A DNA stretch of 9,532 nt from Planctomicrobium sp. (lineage in GTDB: Bacteria; Planctomycetota; Planctomycetia; Planctomycetales; Planctomycetaceae), in assembly GCA_018659505.1 (NCBI GenBank), contig JABJMI010000885.1:1-9532 (forward strand). The letters are read 5' to 3'. The translations under genes and the position numbers were made by a program. The notes under the pieces were generated by a model. That model made no database searches. It was not told where the DNA came from and saw only the letters and a program-made list of their open reading frames with translations. Numbering within the stretch: the first letter of the stretch is position 1; each line of letters begins with the position of its first letter. Below are positions 1-7,804 of this stretch, piece after piece.

Positions 1-293
1 ACTCCGTCATGCACGAATGTTAATTCCTCGACCTCAATTCTCTCTCCCGTTGCAGCGAATAAAGAATCAACAATTTGCTCCGCAGTGAGCCTGCGAGGAT
101 CAGGTGCATTGAAGAACCGCTGATCGGCTGAAGCAATAAGGTTGTTTCCTATCGCTTCACATTGATAGACCTGCGAATTCATCATCAGACTTAACACATG
201 CCGAAAATCGTACCCACTGAGAACGAATTCCTGAGCGAGCCAATCGAGTAACTGCGGATGCGAAGCCTGCTTCCCTTCCCAGTCGTGGACTGG
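1..293 (-). pseudogene. In-frame continuation of the DUF1553 domain beyond the stop codon (runs off the window)
   Basis: Directly after the TAA at 294-296 the same reading frame stays open for 97 codons to the window edge. It reads as DUF1553 sequence: PVHDWEGKQASHPQLLDWLA, then a stretch with FVLSGYDFRHVLSLMMNSQVY, then RRLTAEQIVDSLFAATG. These correspond to the conserved family pattern of a glutamate followed by P-x-D-D-x-x, then SHPELLDWLA, a Y-R-like block, and RRL-AE-x-xRD-x-x-L. The preceding gene ends in GTGIV, so one Glu codon (GAA) changed to TAA would explain the break. This fragment has no convincing start of its own. It is therefore best read as the 3' part of the same gene, separated by a nonsense change or a sequencing error. 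The C-terminus lies outside the window. Confidence 0.8.
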
Positions 294-296
294 TTA
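294..296 (-). other. Premature in-frame TAA stop inside a DUF1553 domain
   Basis: The plus strand reads tta here, giving TAA on the coding strand between codons for GTGIV and PVHDWE. Related proteins usually have a Glu at this place (a GLVEPVDD-like motif), and GAA to TAA is a single-base change. Confidence 0.8.
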
Positions 297-3080
297 CACA
301 ATCCCGGTCCCGATCAATCGCTTCCAAAGATGATTGACAATCACTCGTGGAAATCTTTGATTCTGGGGTGCCGTGATTAACGCTGCTAAGCGCTCGCGAC
401 TGTCCTTCGGTTTCTGTAGTAAGGCATCAAGAGCTTCATTGTCTTCAACTTCTGTGAACTTAGCAAACGGCCAGTCCGGTTGAACCTGCTCGCCTGATTT
501 CAATGTCACTTGAATAAGCGACTCACGTGTCATTTCTTCGAAGAACGCATCAGGGACTCGACTCGTTTTGGGAGGAGCTAAAGGCTTTCGCTGAAGCATC
601 GCTGCCAATGAAAAGAGATCAGCTTGAGTCGTGCTGTGATAGGGTGAATCGTGACAGCGCGCACATTGCAGCTCGATCCCCAGAAATGCCGATGCAATAA
701 TATGCCCCTTGGCAGCCATCGGAGCATCGTTTTCCCCTGCCAATCCGAATCCGGCACTGCCGCCGTAGTGAGCATCACCGCGCATGAGAATCAGTTCAGT
801 CACCATGCGGTCCAAAGATTTCCCATCTTTGAGCGCATCATAAAGGAACCAGCGAAATGGTCCGGAGCTGTTCAATGAAGCGTTTAATAAGGTTGGGTTT
901 TCAGCGAGCAAATCCTGCCAGAAACTGACCCAATGGTCGGCAACACGGTCATCGTTGAGTAGTTTTTGAACAACAGCCGAACGCTTCTCAGGATCGTGAT
1001 TTTGCAAGAATTCTGTCACTTCTGATTCAGCAGGCGGTACACCAATCGTGTCGAGGTAAGCTCGTCTTAGGAAAGCTGCGTCATTAACAATATGTGAAAG
1101 CGCAACTTCTGCTTCGGTGATTGGGAGACTCGGCCAAATCGCACCGTCGGCGACCCAAGTTTCTAACGTCTTTATCTGCTGTTTTGAAAGTCCCTCCTCT
1201 GTCGGTGGCATATCACCTGCTCGAATTCTCTGGATGAGTTCGCTTGCTTCTAGGTCACCGGGAACGACTGCTGGAACCTCAGAGTCTCCTGCTAACAAGG
1301 CGAACTCTCTCCGGTTCAGCCTCAATCCACCCTGTTCTTTGTCACCATGACAGCGGAAGCACTGTTCCTTGAGGATCGGTAGAACATTTTCGTGGAAATT
1401 CTTCGTTTGCTCAACATCATGCTCTTCAGCACTCTCGAGAGAGCGCTGGATCTTCTTCTCGATAAACTCATCAATTGCATTGTTCGAATTGATTGCAATA
1501 TGCGAATCACTCAAAGGGTTTTCTTGAGTCCATTCAGAGGCGAAAGCATGACGCTTCTTCCAGAATTCATTTTGAGACGCAGCCGCCAGACGACGGGTTT
1601 GATCATCGTATTCATTGAGGCTGTGTTCGATCTCTTCCAACACAGGCTCTACCGCAACATCCGTCAGAGGAAGCTTCTCTGTACCGACCGGTCTGATGAC
1701 GTAGAAATCGCCCTCGCCTGCAGGTTGGATTGAGACGCTGACTTCGCCCGATTCTATTCTGTGTTGAGGTCCGCCCACGACAAGTTCCAGTATCACTCTA
1801 ACGGTTCCAGACTGAGCTTGTTCCGGCGTCAATTCAAATGTTTCGATCACTTCCTGCTGTGGAAATCGAACAATCCGCGCACCAGGCACAGGAGGGTCAG
1901 CGATGGGAACAATCGGTTGAGTATTCCCACCACCATGAGGATTCTTAACTGTTCTAGCGACGATCTTGCCGTCGATCCATAAACGGCTCAGTGAGCGTGC
2001 CCGCAGCAGAAGGCGATGTTCCCCAGCAGGAATCTTTACGTCCGCAGCCATCCGCACAAACACTGGCGCTCCCCAGCCCTTGCGAATTCCCCAGTCGTCG
2101 TACCGCAGAGGCAGACGAGGCAAAAGGAATTCATTTCCCAACCAGCGAGAATGTTCAACCGGCCAGGCTTCCCCTTCATTCAACCAGCGGGCGTTTGATG
2201 GGAGATTTTCTCCAAATGTGAAGAGAACTTTTCCAGCTGGAATCGTTTTCAGATCGGGCATCACTTCAGGTTGCGGACCAATCACACGAGGACCTCCCAG
2301 GCGATTAAATTTTGCAGCGACCGCTTTGTCATCAAGCAAGGCGCGATGAATAACGACTTCGTCGAGCAAGCCGCGGAAGGTGTTGCCCGCACTTGCTCCA
2401 TTCGACGAACCGATCCAGACGGCATCGTCATCGACAACTGGAGGAGTCTTGGTCGCTCCGCCCATGTCCCAGACACCCTTTGTTGGCTGACCGTCAATCC
2501 AGCCACGAATGGTTTCTGGCTCTCCAAACTTGTAGGAGACTGCAACATGATGCCAGCCAGACGATTTGGCGAAACCGTCTTTCGAGGTCCAACGATGCCA
2601 GTGTGAACTGTCTGCCTTCTGTTCCGTCGCAAACAAAAAACTTAATTTAGTGACACCTTTAACAGTCGTGATCCGGAGTGCCCAGTTCTGATTATCACGT
2701 TTGAATCCGGGTGAACCCGTTCTGCCTTTACCAACCAGGTACATCAATTGACCTTCGTAGGTCTGATCCAATTTCACCCAGGCTTCGAGCGTGATGGAAT
2801 CTCCGTTAGTAAAGTCGTAGTCGCTCTCGGCTCCGGGGTCATCAACACTGAAATATCCATCACCAACAAACCTGAGAGCAGTGTTGTCATCCGAAAAATC
2901 AGGAAACTCCGGTGGTCGCGGACCTGCCTGATCTCGATGAACCTGACCATGTAACTCCATCAAAGTCGCATCTTCTGAACTAAAACCCCAATGCGCGACA
3001 GGCTTTTCTTCAGCAGCAATCACATTGATTGAGTAGATGCTTCCGAGTACCAGAAACATATATTTTGAGAAGCTATTCAT
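294..3080 (-). CDS. LamG / planctomycete cytochrome c (PSCyt1) / DUF1549 / partial DUF1553 protein, cut short by an in-frame stop
   Basis: This is a large exported protein of a family greatly expanded in Planctomycetes; its biochemical role is not established, although it is usually thought to be a haem-containing periplasmic protein. I chose the ATG at 3080, which gives 928 residues, because it opens directly onto a signal peptide (residues 1-23, hydrophobic core FLVLGSIYSI, ending near INVIAA). A longer reading from a TTG at 3149 would bury that signal. Domains in order: a laminin-G/concanavalin-like domain (about 27-258), a PA14-like region (about 300-470, with LWIDG), PSCyt1 with the haem motif CFRCH (574-578) and downstream GDMPP, DUF1549 (about 665-850) with a second haem-type motif CARCH (806-810), and the first roughly 35 residues of DUF1553 (RFPRVIVNHLWKRLIGTG). 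The coding frame then meets TAA at 294-296, although the family normally continues. An isolated TATACT (3160-3155) may be a promoter -10 box. The domain call is firm; whether the gene is functional is uncertain. Confidence 0.88.
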   Translation of the reverse strand: MNSFSKYMFLVLGSIYSINVIAAEEKPVAHWGFSSEDATLMELHGQVHRDQAGPRPPEFPDFSDDNTALRFVGDGYFSVDDPGAESDYDFTNGDSITLEAWVKLDQTYEGQLMYLVGKGRTGSPGFKRDNQNWALRITTVKGVTKLSFLFATEQKADSSHWHRWTSKDGFAKSSGWHHVAVSYKFGEPETIRGWIDGQPTKGVWDMGGATKTPPVVDDDAVWIGSSNGASAGNTFRGLLDEVVIHRALLDDKAVAAKFNRLGGPRVIGPQPEVMPDLKTIPAGKVLFTFGENLPSNARWLNEGEAWPVEHSRWLGNEFLLPRLPLRYDDWGIRKGWGAPVFVRMAADVKIPAGEHRLLLRARSLSRLWIDGKIVARTVKNPHGGGNTQPIVPIADPPVPGARIVRFPQQEVIETFELTPEQAQSGTVRVILELVVGGPQHRIESGEVSVSIQPAGEGDFYVIRPVGTEKLPLTDVAVEPVLEEIEHSLNEYDDQTRRLAAASQNEFWKKRHAFASEWTQENPLSDSHIAINSNNAIDEFIEKKIQRSLESAEEHDVEQTKNFHENVLPILKEQCFRCHGDKEQGGLRLNRREFALLAGDSEVPAVVPGDLEASELIQRIRAGDMPPTEEGLSKQQIKTLETWVADGAIWPSLPITEAEVALSHIVNDAAFLRRAYLDTIGVPPAESEVTEFLQNHDPEKRSAVVQKLLNDDRVADHWVSFWQDLLAENPTLLNASLNSSGPFRWFLYDALKDGKSLDRMVTELILMRGDAHYGGSAGFGLAGENDAPMAAKGHIIASAFLGIELQCARCHDSPYHSTTQADLFSLAAMLQRKPLAPPKTSRVPDAFFEEMTRESLIQVTLKSGEQVQPDWPFAKFTEVEDNEALDALLQKPKDSRERLAALITAPQNQRFPRVIVNHLWKRLIGTGIV

Positions 3081-3203
3081 CAATGACTCGGAACGTGTTG
3101 GGTTGACATTGCATTCAGCCTGCGGAATCAACTCGCTGGCTGATAACAACTTTCAGTATAGCATGATTTGGGATATCAAAAACATCCATGGATTCTGATC
3201 AGG

Positions 3204-3761
3204 CTACTGAACAGAACAGTTCTCACCCGTTTCTTTCACTTGATTCCATGGCATTTTCGAGAGCATCATGCCCATCCCACAAGTATCCGTGATTCCCGCA
3301 AACATTAACCCAGCGCCAATGAATGCAGAAATCCCGGCGTAATATTGATGCACGAAGATCGCCAATAATGCACCAACAAGGACGATAAAACCTGCCAGGA
3401 TTCTCACCTGCCTCTCCAACGAAATCGCTTTTTGTCCTCGCTTAACTGGAAGACCAGCGGCATCCCATGCTTGAGTTCCACCTGCGACGTTGACGACATT
3501 TGTGAAACCCGCTGCGATAAATTTTTCACATGCCTGCCTGCCACGACTTCCACTTTTGCAGATGACATACAGTTTCTCATCAGATCCTTCACGTCCCTGC
3601 ATAATATGCTGAGGGTCAAGCCGATCAAGCGGATAATTCTTTGCCATTGAAGCGTGGACTTCACGAAATTCGACCGGAGTACGTACATCGATCAAATCGA
3701 ACGACTCATTCGATTTCTGCTCAGAGAGCTCTGAGGGGGAAATGGTTGCTACTTCTGCCAT
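3204..3761 (-). CDS. ygaP: Membrane-anchored rhodanese-like protein (YgaP family)
   Basis: A 185-residue single-domain rhodanese followed by a DUF2892-type membrane hairpin, matching the overall plan of E. coli YgaP (about 174 residues). Rhodaneses move sulfane sulfur through a persulfide on an active-site cysteine. Here the catalytic loop is CKSGSRG with Cys68, preceded by the family motif DVRTPVEF (25-32) and followed by GGTQAWDAAGLPV. Two membrane segments lie at about 119-137 and 141-157, and the tail CGMGMMLSKMPWN (161 onward) is the conserved YgaP end, including Cys161. The domain order suggests a cytoplasmic rhodanese held at the inner membrane; YgaP proteins have been linked to handling of thiosulfate or nitrosyl sulfur. 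The ATG at 3761 has a good Shine-Dalgarno (AGGA at 3772-3769, 7 nt spacing). It lies 123 bp upstream of the cytochrome gene on the same strand, but nothing shows a functional link. The substrate is unknown. Confidence 0.9.
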   Translation of the reverse strand: MAEVATISPSELSEQKSNESFDLIDVRTPVEFREVHASMAKNYPLDRLDPQHIMQGREGSDEKLYVICKSGSRGRQACEKFIAAGFTNVVNVAGGTQAWDAAGLPVKRGQKAISLERQVRILAGFIVLVGALLAIFVHQYYAGISAFIGAGLMFAGITDTCGMGMMLSKMPWNQVKETGENCSVQ

Positions 3762-3810
3762 AGTGATTTCCTGATAATGAACTTAGGTAACATGCTAGAA
3801 ATGTTCTCTC

Positions 3811-3880
3811 ATACAAGCACGCAGCGCAAGCAAGTGGATCACTGTATGTTCACCCACTCGCTTGCGCGTCGTGCTTGTAT
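3811..3880. repeat. Large imperfect palindrome, REP-like intergenic element
   Basis: Left arm 3811-3837 (starts ATACAAGCACG, contains GCGCAAGC, ends AGTGG) and right arm 3854-3880 (ends CGTGCTTGTAT) pair over 27 positions with only three mismatches, around a 16-base loop. Neither side is followed by a clear T-run, so it is not a standard intrinsic terminator, though it could slow or end transcription from the three-gene operon. The combination of CACTCGCTTGCGC and GTGCTTGTAT resembles a dispersed palindromic motif I associate with planctomycete intergenic DNA; that association is from memory. Confidence 0.75.
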
Positions 3881-3908
3881 TCTATTTCCGTCTGAATGCC
3901 TATTGTTG

Positions 3909-3926
3909 AAATATGTCAGCATATTT
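3909..3926 (-). terminator. Possible weak terminator hairpin after the three-gene operon
   Basis: A perfect 7-bp inverted repeat (AAATATG / CATATTT) with a four-base loop begins about 25 nt past the stop codon of the flavoprotein gene. The stem is AT-rich and has no strong T-tract, so termination is only a possibility. Confidence 0.3.
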
Positions 3927-3950
3927 TAGATATCAGTGATTCGACATTTC

Positions 3951-5450
3951 TTACTCTTTCGTCGCTGCGGTGTGAAAGTACATGTTCGGCTTTTGGGGAT
4001 GAAACAAGCCAACATGATTATAAGGTTCTATTAAGCCTCTCATTGCATCGACGGCTGGATCGGGACCACGTTCGGTAGATCTTGATAAATTTGAAGACGC
4101 GGACATGACCATTGAGGCTTCATTCAAAATTGTCTGAAATGCAAGGTCACCAGCACAGAGGAAACCATCAGCTCCCTGCAAGTAAGTTTTCTCGAAGGTT
4201 GTTGCCGCTGCGAAGTAAATCATACACGCAGCTCTAAACCGAGGAAAACGATGCAGGTTGTCGTAGCAAAGCGAAACCATGTGATCGATATGCCTAAGTT
4301 CATTAAGTGTTCGTTCTGAGTAGCTGCTTAACTCGTCTTCAATAGATATTATATTGAATCGAGTGAACATTGCAGCCAGTCTTTCAACTCCTAGCAGTGT
4401 GTGTGCAATGCCGGTGCTGTGAAGCGGATAGATAAATCCCGCAGTAAACGGAAGCGCCGCCCAGTCTCTCCCTGCAGCTTGTTCTCGCAGTCGTTGCAGG
4501 CGCTTCGTCTTATAGATCTTACCCGGAATGTGACTGACACTCGCGCTCCCCAAGATTTCTTTGAGTACGGGTTTCTCTTTTAATAGATCATCCCAAGAAA
4601 CATCAGTTTTTGAGGGAGCGTCCGAATCATGATTAGAGACATAACCAATACTGCAGACTCCATTCTCAAAGCGAAGTTGCCATAACCATCCATCGTTGAA
4701 CACCTGATGGATCGCAGAATCGTCAACCGGATAGGGGAAATCAGTTTGATTAGTTCTATAGTTTTGTAACCACTCAGCTGCTTTAGGAACTTCTTTAAAA
4801 TGGCTGTAGACTGCAGATGTGTTCGTCTTGAGCCGACAGGTCTCATCTTCGATTTGCAGGTGGTTCAGAAGTATCGCTGCTGGACCTGTTGCATCGACTA
4901 GAAAATCAGTCTGAATCGATGACAACTTCTCTTGAGCAGAAAGAGCCACCTCCCAGTCAAAATCTGCTTGATGAGAAATTGAAACCACATTTGTTTGCGA
5001 GAAATAATCTGTTCCGCAGCGAACAGCATAGTCGCAAACGAAATGATCCACGTCCGCACGAAACCATTGCGTATCTGCAACGCTTCGTGATGAACTGGCA
5101 GCGACCAACATTTCATTCTGATGATTTTCTGTTGCCTGATATTCACCTCCAGCACCATGCCAGAAGTAGCTGAAGCCTCGCTTACACCCACAACCAATTT
5201 CTGGGTGGGAACTTCGCCAAGATCCGAAGCGACAAAATGGCATCAATTCGTCGAGTCCATACGTCTCACAGAGCCGTGGCAAGATCATATCTGCTGCTGG
5301 CGTTGATGACTCTCCGATTGAAAACCGAGGGTGAGATTCTCGGTCAATCATGCAGACTTTTAACCCTTGCTTGCTGAGAATCGCAGCAAGGAGACTCGCC
5401 CCGAATCCTGCGCCCAACAGTGCAACATCGTATTTCTTTGCAACCGTCAT
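3951..5450 (-). CDS. Flavin-dependent halogenase-like FAD protein (tryptophan halogenase superfamily)
   Basis: A 499-residue FAD protein of the flavin-dependent halogenase/monooxygenase superfamily. It has an N-terminal dinucleotide-binding motif GAGFGAS (13-19), an acidic end of the second strand (D36), and the halogenase-like PRFSIGESSTP (41-51). The W-x-W motif is present as GWLWQL (254-259), but the usual following I-P is L-R. Lys90, in GCGCKRGFSYF, aligns by eye with the catalytic Lys79 of tryptophan 7-halogenase PrnA. The later motif FIYPLHSTG (339-347) matches F-x-x-P-x-x-S-T-G of halogenases, with His344 where PrnA has the active-site Glu346. Such enzymes oxidise a halide, or sometimes only hydroxylate, using reduced flavin; the substrate here is unknown. 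The ATG overlaps the TGA of the radical SAM gene in the sequence ATGA, so translation is probably coupled and no Shine-Dalgarno is needed. A non-halogenating monooxygenase or a reductase remains possible. Confidence 0.82.
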   Translation of the reverse strand: MTVAKKYDVALLGAGFGASLLAAILSKQGLKVCMIDRESHPRFSIGESSTPAADMILPRLCETYGLDELMPFCRFGSWRSSHPEIGCGCKRGFSYFWHGAGGEYQATENHQNEMLVAASSSRSVADTQWFRADVDHFVCDYAVRCGTDYFSQTNVVSISHQADFDWEVALSAQEKLSSIQTDFLVDATGPAAILLNHLQIEDETCRLKTNTSAVYSHFKEVPKAAEWLQNYRTNQTDFPYPVDDSAIHQVFNDGWLWQLRFENGVCSIGYVSNHDSDAPSKTDVSWDDLLKEKPVLKEILGSASVSHIPGKIYKTKRLQRLREQAAGRDWAALPFTAGFIYPLHSTGIAHTLLGVERLAAMFTRFNIISIEDELSSYSERTLNELRHIDHMVSLCYDNLHRFPRFRAACMIYFAAATTFEKTYLQGADGFLCAGDLAFQTILNEASMVMSASSNLSRSTERGPDPAVDAMRGLIEPYNHVGLFHPQKPNMYFHTAATKE

Positions 5451-6397
5451 GATTCACAAATTCGGCAGCGAATGGATGGGAAGATTTTTTGTGCCAGATT
5501 CATTTCATTGAGACGAGCAATTCTATCAGTTTGACAATGTTGACAGGCAAAAAACTTCTCTGCATCCCAGAGGTCCATAAAGACTCGTCCCTGCTGTTTC
5601 TTGATCCCTTCTTCTAAAACGAATTCCATGGAAGAACCTTTCGGAGGGGAGAAGTCGCCCTGTGCGTGTAGGTCTTCGATCATCCCATTGCCAGCACGTG
5701 TTGGCACCAACGAACAACAATTGACTCCCAATCCAAAAGCATAGTCGATTGACTTCAGCGCCCAATCGATTCCATGTTGTTCTTCAAGAAATGGTGGTTT
5801 CAGCAAGATAAAGGTTCTGATTGCGATATCGTGAGACAACAAAAAAGTGGTTGCTCCTTCGTAGTCCGCGAGAGTCATCCCCTTATTTAATGTCCTTAAC
5901 AACTCGGGATGACAAGTTTCTAAACCGAGTGCAACTTCGAGGTTGGCTGGTCGAATCATCTCCTGAAACTCGACACATCTCTCGCTGCATAAATTGGGAT
6001 GGTTTTCGACAATGACCGTTTTGAAACCTTTCACCAACTCCGCAATTTCCGCATACTGCTCGGGCGGGATCGCTTTAGAATCAAAGAAATTCCCACTGTT
6101 ATAGAGTTTAATTTCTTGCGCTGGCGAAAGTTCTTTCAATGCAAAGCGAATTTGCTGAGGAATATCAGCGGACTCCTCGGAACGTGGTAAGGTGTTCTTC
6201 CAGAGGTCACACATCAGGCAATGATAAGGGCATTCGCTGTTCGTTAAGAATAGAGTGGCGACATCGACAACTTCAGAATGAGCATTGAACTCCGGTTCCA
6301 CAAGATACGCATAGGGTCGATCTCGACTCACATGATTTCGATTCGGACGAACCGCAAGAATCTCCGCTGATGTAAAAGTAGGAAATTTTTCAGCCAT
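5447..6397 (-). CDS. Radical SAM protein resembling archaeal RaSEA (TIGR01210-like)
   Basis: A 316-residue radical SAM enzyme. The cluster-binding motif is C56-x3-C60-x2-C63 (ECPYHCLMCDLW), which would bind a 4Fe-4S cluster that cleaves S-adenosylmethionine. Other stretches, IKLYNSGNFFD (96-106), GLETCHPELLRTLNKGMT and LLKPPFLEE, recall the Elp3-like radical SAM group, most closely the archaeal archaeosine-biosynthesis protein RaSEA, by recollection of its motifs. The C-terminus carries two C-x2-C pairs (Cys285/288 and Cys311/314), also placed as in RaSEA, that could bind zinc or a second iron-sulfur cluster. Archaeosine is not normally made in bacteria, so the substrate is probably different. 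The start codon lies inside the last codons of the upstream gene, overlapping by 8 bases (ATGGCTGA), and its stop overlaps the next start by 4, placing it in the middle of a three-gene operon. A weak AGG precedes the start. Confidence 0.85.
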   Translation of the reverse strand: MAEKFPTFTSAEILAVRPNRNHVSRDRPYAYLVEPEFNAHSEVVDVATLFLTNSECPYHCLMCDLWKNTLPRSEESADIPQQIRFALKELSPAQEIKLYNSGNFFDSKAIPPEQYAEIAELVKGFKTVIVENHPNLCSERCVEFQEMIRPANLEVALGLETCHPELLRTLNKGMTLADYEGATTFLLSHDIAIRTFILLKPPFLEEQHGIDWALKSIDYAFGLGVNCCSLVPTRAGNGMIEDLHAQGDFSPPKGSSMEFVLEEGIKKQQGRVFMDLWDAEKFFACQHCQTDRIARLNEMNLAQKIFPSIRCRICES

Positions 6398-7718
6398 AGA
6401 TCGCCTGAAATGCTTGACGGTATTCGCTTTCGTCTTTCGGAAAGAGTCCCTCGAACACTTCCGGGCTTGTCACTCCTTTTTGGAAGCGGCGTTTCTCATA
6501 GATCGGCATTTCGAATCCAGTGACCGCTTGAACGCCTCGTCGAACGACTTCACCTTTTAAGGAATAAAGTTTCTCGTGATCCCAGTCGGTTAATTCGATG
6601 AATGGAATTCCCTCAGCGACTTCGATGACATTCGGAAGTGCATAAGGACTAAATCCGCGGAAGCCCAACTTTCTGGCAGGCGCCCAAGAACGAATATGCC
6701 CTCGACTTTGCCCCCCTGAATAAGTTTGCGAATGTTTCACAGCGTCAACTCCCCAACCTTCCTGGTAGAGCATTGTATTATTCAAGACGCTGCGAATAGT
6801 CAGTTCCGGGTTCTCTTCGATGGGATAATCCTTCATGTTCTCATCGCCACCATCCCCATCGATTAACCATTTCCAATCCGGGTAGCGTTCGCGGATTCCT
6901 CGACAGAGGGCATAGACCATCGCTGCGGCTTGGACATCCAAAGGTTTATAATCTTCGATGACTCGAATCGTTGCCTGATAATCAATCGCTGAGGACGGAA
7001 CGGTGATTGTTTCAAGAAACAGACCAAGATCAAGTTGCTTCAGGAAGTCGGCAGCCTGCTGTTCATCCTGTCCTGCTCCGTCGACAGATAGAGTGAATGC
7101 TTTGAGTCGCTGTGGTGCCTCGCCACGTTGTAAGAGAAGATGATAGAGCACGAGAAAGACCGATCCTGAATCGATCCCTCCAGAAAACAAAACTCCAAAT
7201 GGCTCGGATGAATCAATTCGATCGAGCCACGAATCACATTCTTTTGCAAGTTGAGAGATGTACCGCTCACCGATTTGATCAAGGTTCGATGGCAAGCGAT
7301 TTCGTTCAGGCGAAAAGAACCTGCGGTTCACTGGATTCGGATCAGGGCAACCGATCAATTTCAGTTCGGTAATGTGGTGTGCCGGAACCATTCTCGTGTA
7401 CGATGGATGGAATTGATCTCCAAGACCTTCTGAATTCAAAAAGTCTGCAATCTCATCCATTCTTTCTGCGACAACTAAACATGGTCCTTCGCTTCTTTTC
7501 GCCAGAAAATAACGGAGCGGACGTCCCAGCGATCGAGCCATGCGAATCAACTGACCATCCTTATGCAGCAAGGCAAAGTGACCGTCTATCTGGCGAACCT
7601 GATTCACATCTCCAGTCGCGAGAGAATTCGTCGCTTCTTCAACCGTCATATTCAGAATTTGATTCGCATCTGAGTCAAGCAAGTTAACGACACGTTCGAT
7701 TGGCTGAGGAAAGTTCAT
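6390..7718 (-). CDS. Asparagine-synthetase-like amide ligase with a degenerate glutaminase half
   Basis: A 442-residue protein from the ATG at 7718; a GTG at 7802 would add 28 residues, but no Shine-Dalgarno precedes it and a candidate promoter lies between the two. The C-terminal half is an asparagine-synthetase domain: PP-loop SGGIDS (179-184) for ATP binding and adenylation, then IDGDGGDE, a conserved segment of the family. The N-terminal half (about 1-140) resembles a class II glutamine amidotransferase (QIDGHFALLH, then RSLGRPLRYFL), but the protein starts MNFPQP and lacks the Cys that must sit at position 2 to hydrolyse glutamine. Proteins of this shape include beta-lactam synthetase and lasso-peptide cyclase, which use an activated carboxylate and another amine or an internal nucleophile. 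So this one probably forms an amide without glutamine-derived ammonia. It is the first gene of the operon with the radical SAM and halogenase-like genes. The actual substrate is not known. Confidence 0.85.
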   Translation of the reverse strand: MNFPQPIERVVNLLDSDANQILNMTVEEATNSLATGDVNQVRQIDGHFALLHKDGQLIRMARSLGRPLRYFLAKRSEGPCLVVAERMDEIADFLNSEGLGDQFHPSYTRMVPAHHITELKLIGCPDPNPVNRRFFSPERNRLPSNLDQIGERYISQLAKECDSWLDRIDSSEPFGVLFSGGIDSGSVFLVLYHLLLQRGEAPQRLKAFTLSVDGAGQDEQQAADFLKQLDLGLFLETITVPSSAIDYQATIRVIEDYKPLDVQAAAMVYALCRGIRERYPDWKWLIDGDGGDENMKDYPIEENPELTIRSVLNNTMLYQEGWGVDAVKHSQTYSGGQSRGHIRSWAPARKLGFRGFSPYALPNVIEVAEGIPFIELTDWDHEKLYSLKGEVVRRGVQAVTGFEMPIYEKRRFQKGVTSPEVFEGLFPKDESEYRQAFQAIYG

Positions 7719-7776
7719 AGAATGAATTCTCGATGAGTGGGAAAAAAACCTATTCCAATAAATTTGCTTAACTGAC

Positions 7777-7804
7777 AGTTTATCATTCCTGGTGATTGCC
7801 ACAA
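7777..7804 (-). promoter_or_regulatory. Candidate promoter for the three-gene operon
   Basis: On the minus strand TTGTGG (7804-7799) and TAAACT (7782-7777) are spaced by 16 bases, a loose sigma-70-like arrangement about 60 bases upstream of the ATG at 7718. Matches to consensus are imperfect. If real, it would exclude the GTG at 7802 as a start. Confidence 0.25.

Noticed and set aside
294..296. TAA recoded as an amino acid (selenocysteine or pyrrolysine style)
   Set aside because: Those use UGA and UAG, and there is no reason to expect UAA recoding; a mutation or error is simpler.
1392..1733. A 113-codon plus-strand reading frame
   Set aside because: It lies antisense inside the strongly supported cytochrome/DUF1549 gene and has no recognisable domain or signal.
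2282..2632. A 116-codon minus-strand reading frame
   Set aside because: It overlaps the LamG coding region in another frame and shows a low-complexity, non-family translation.
3081..3149. Longer N-terminus from TTG at 3149 for the cytochrome protein
   Set aside because: It would place 23 polar residues before a clear signal peptide; the ATG at 3080 fits far better.
7379..7687. A 102-codon plus-strand reading frame
   Set aside because: It is antisense to the amide ligase gene, whose motifs explain the region completely.
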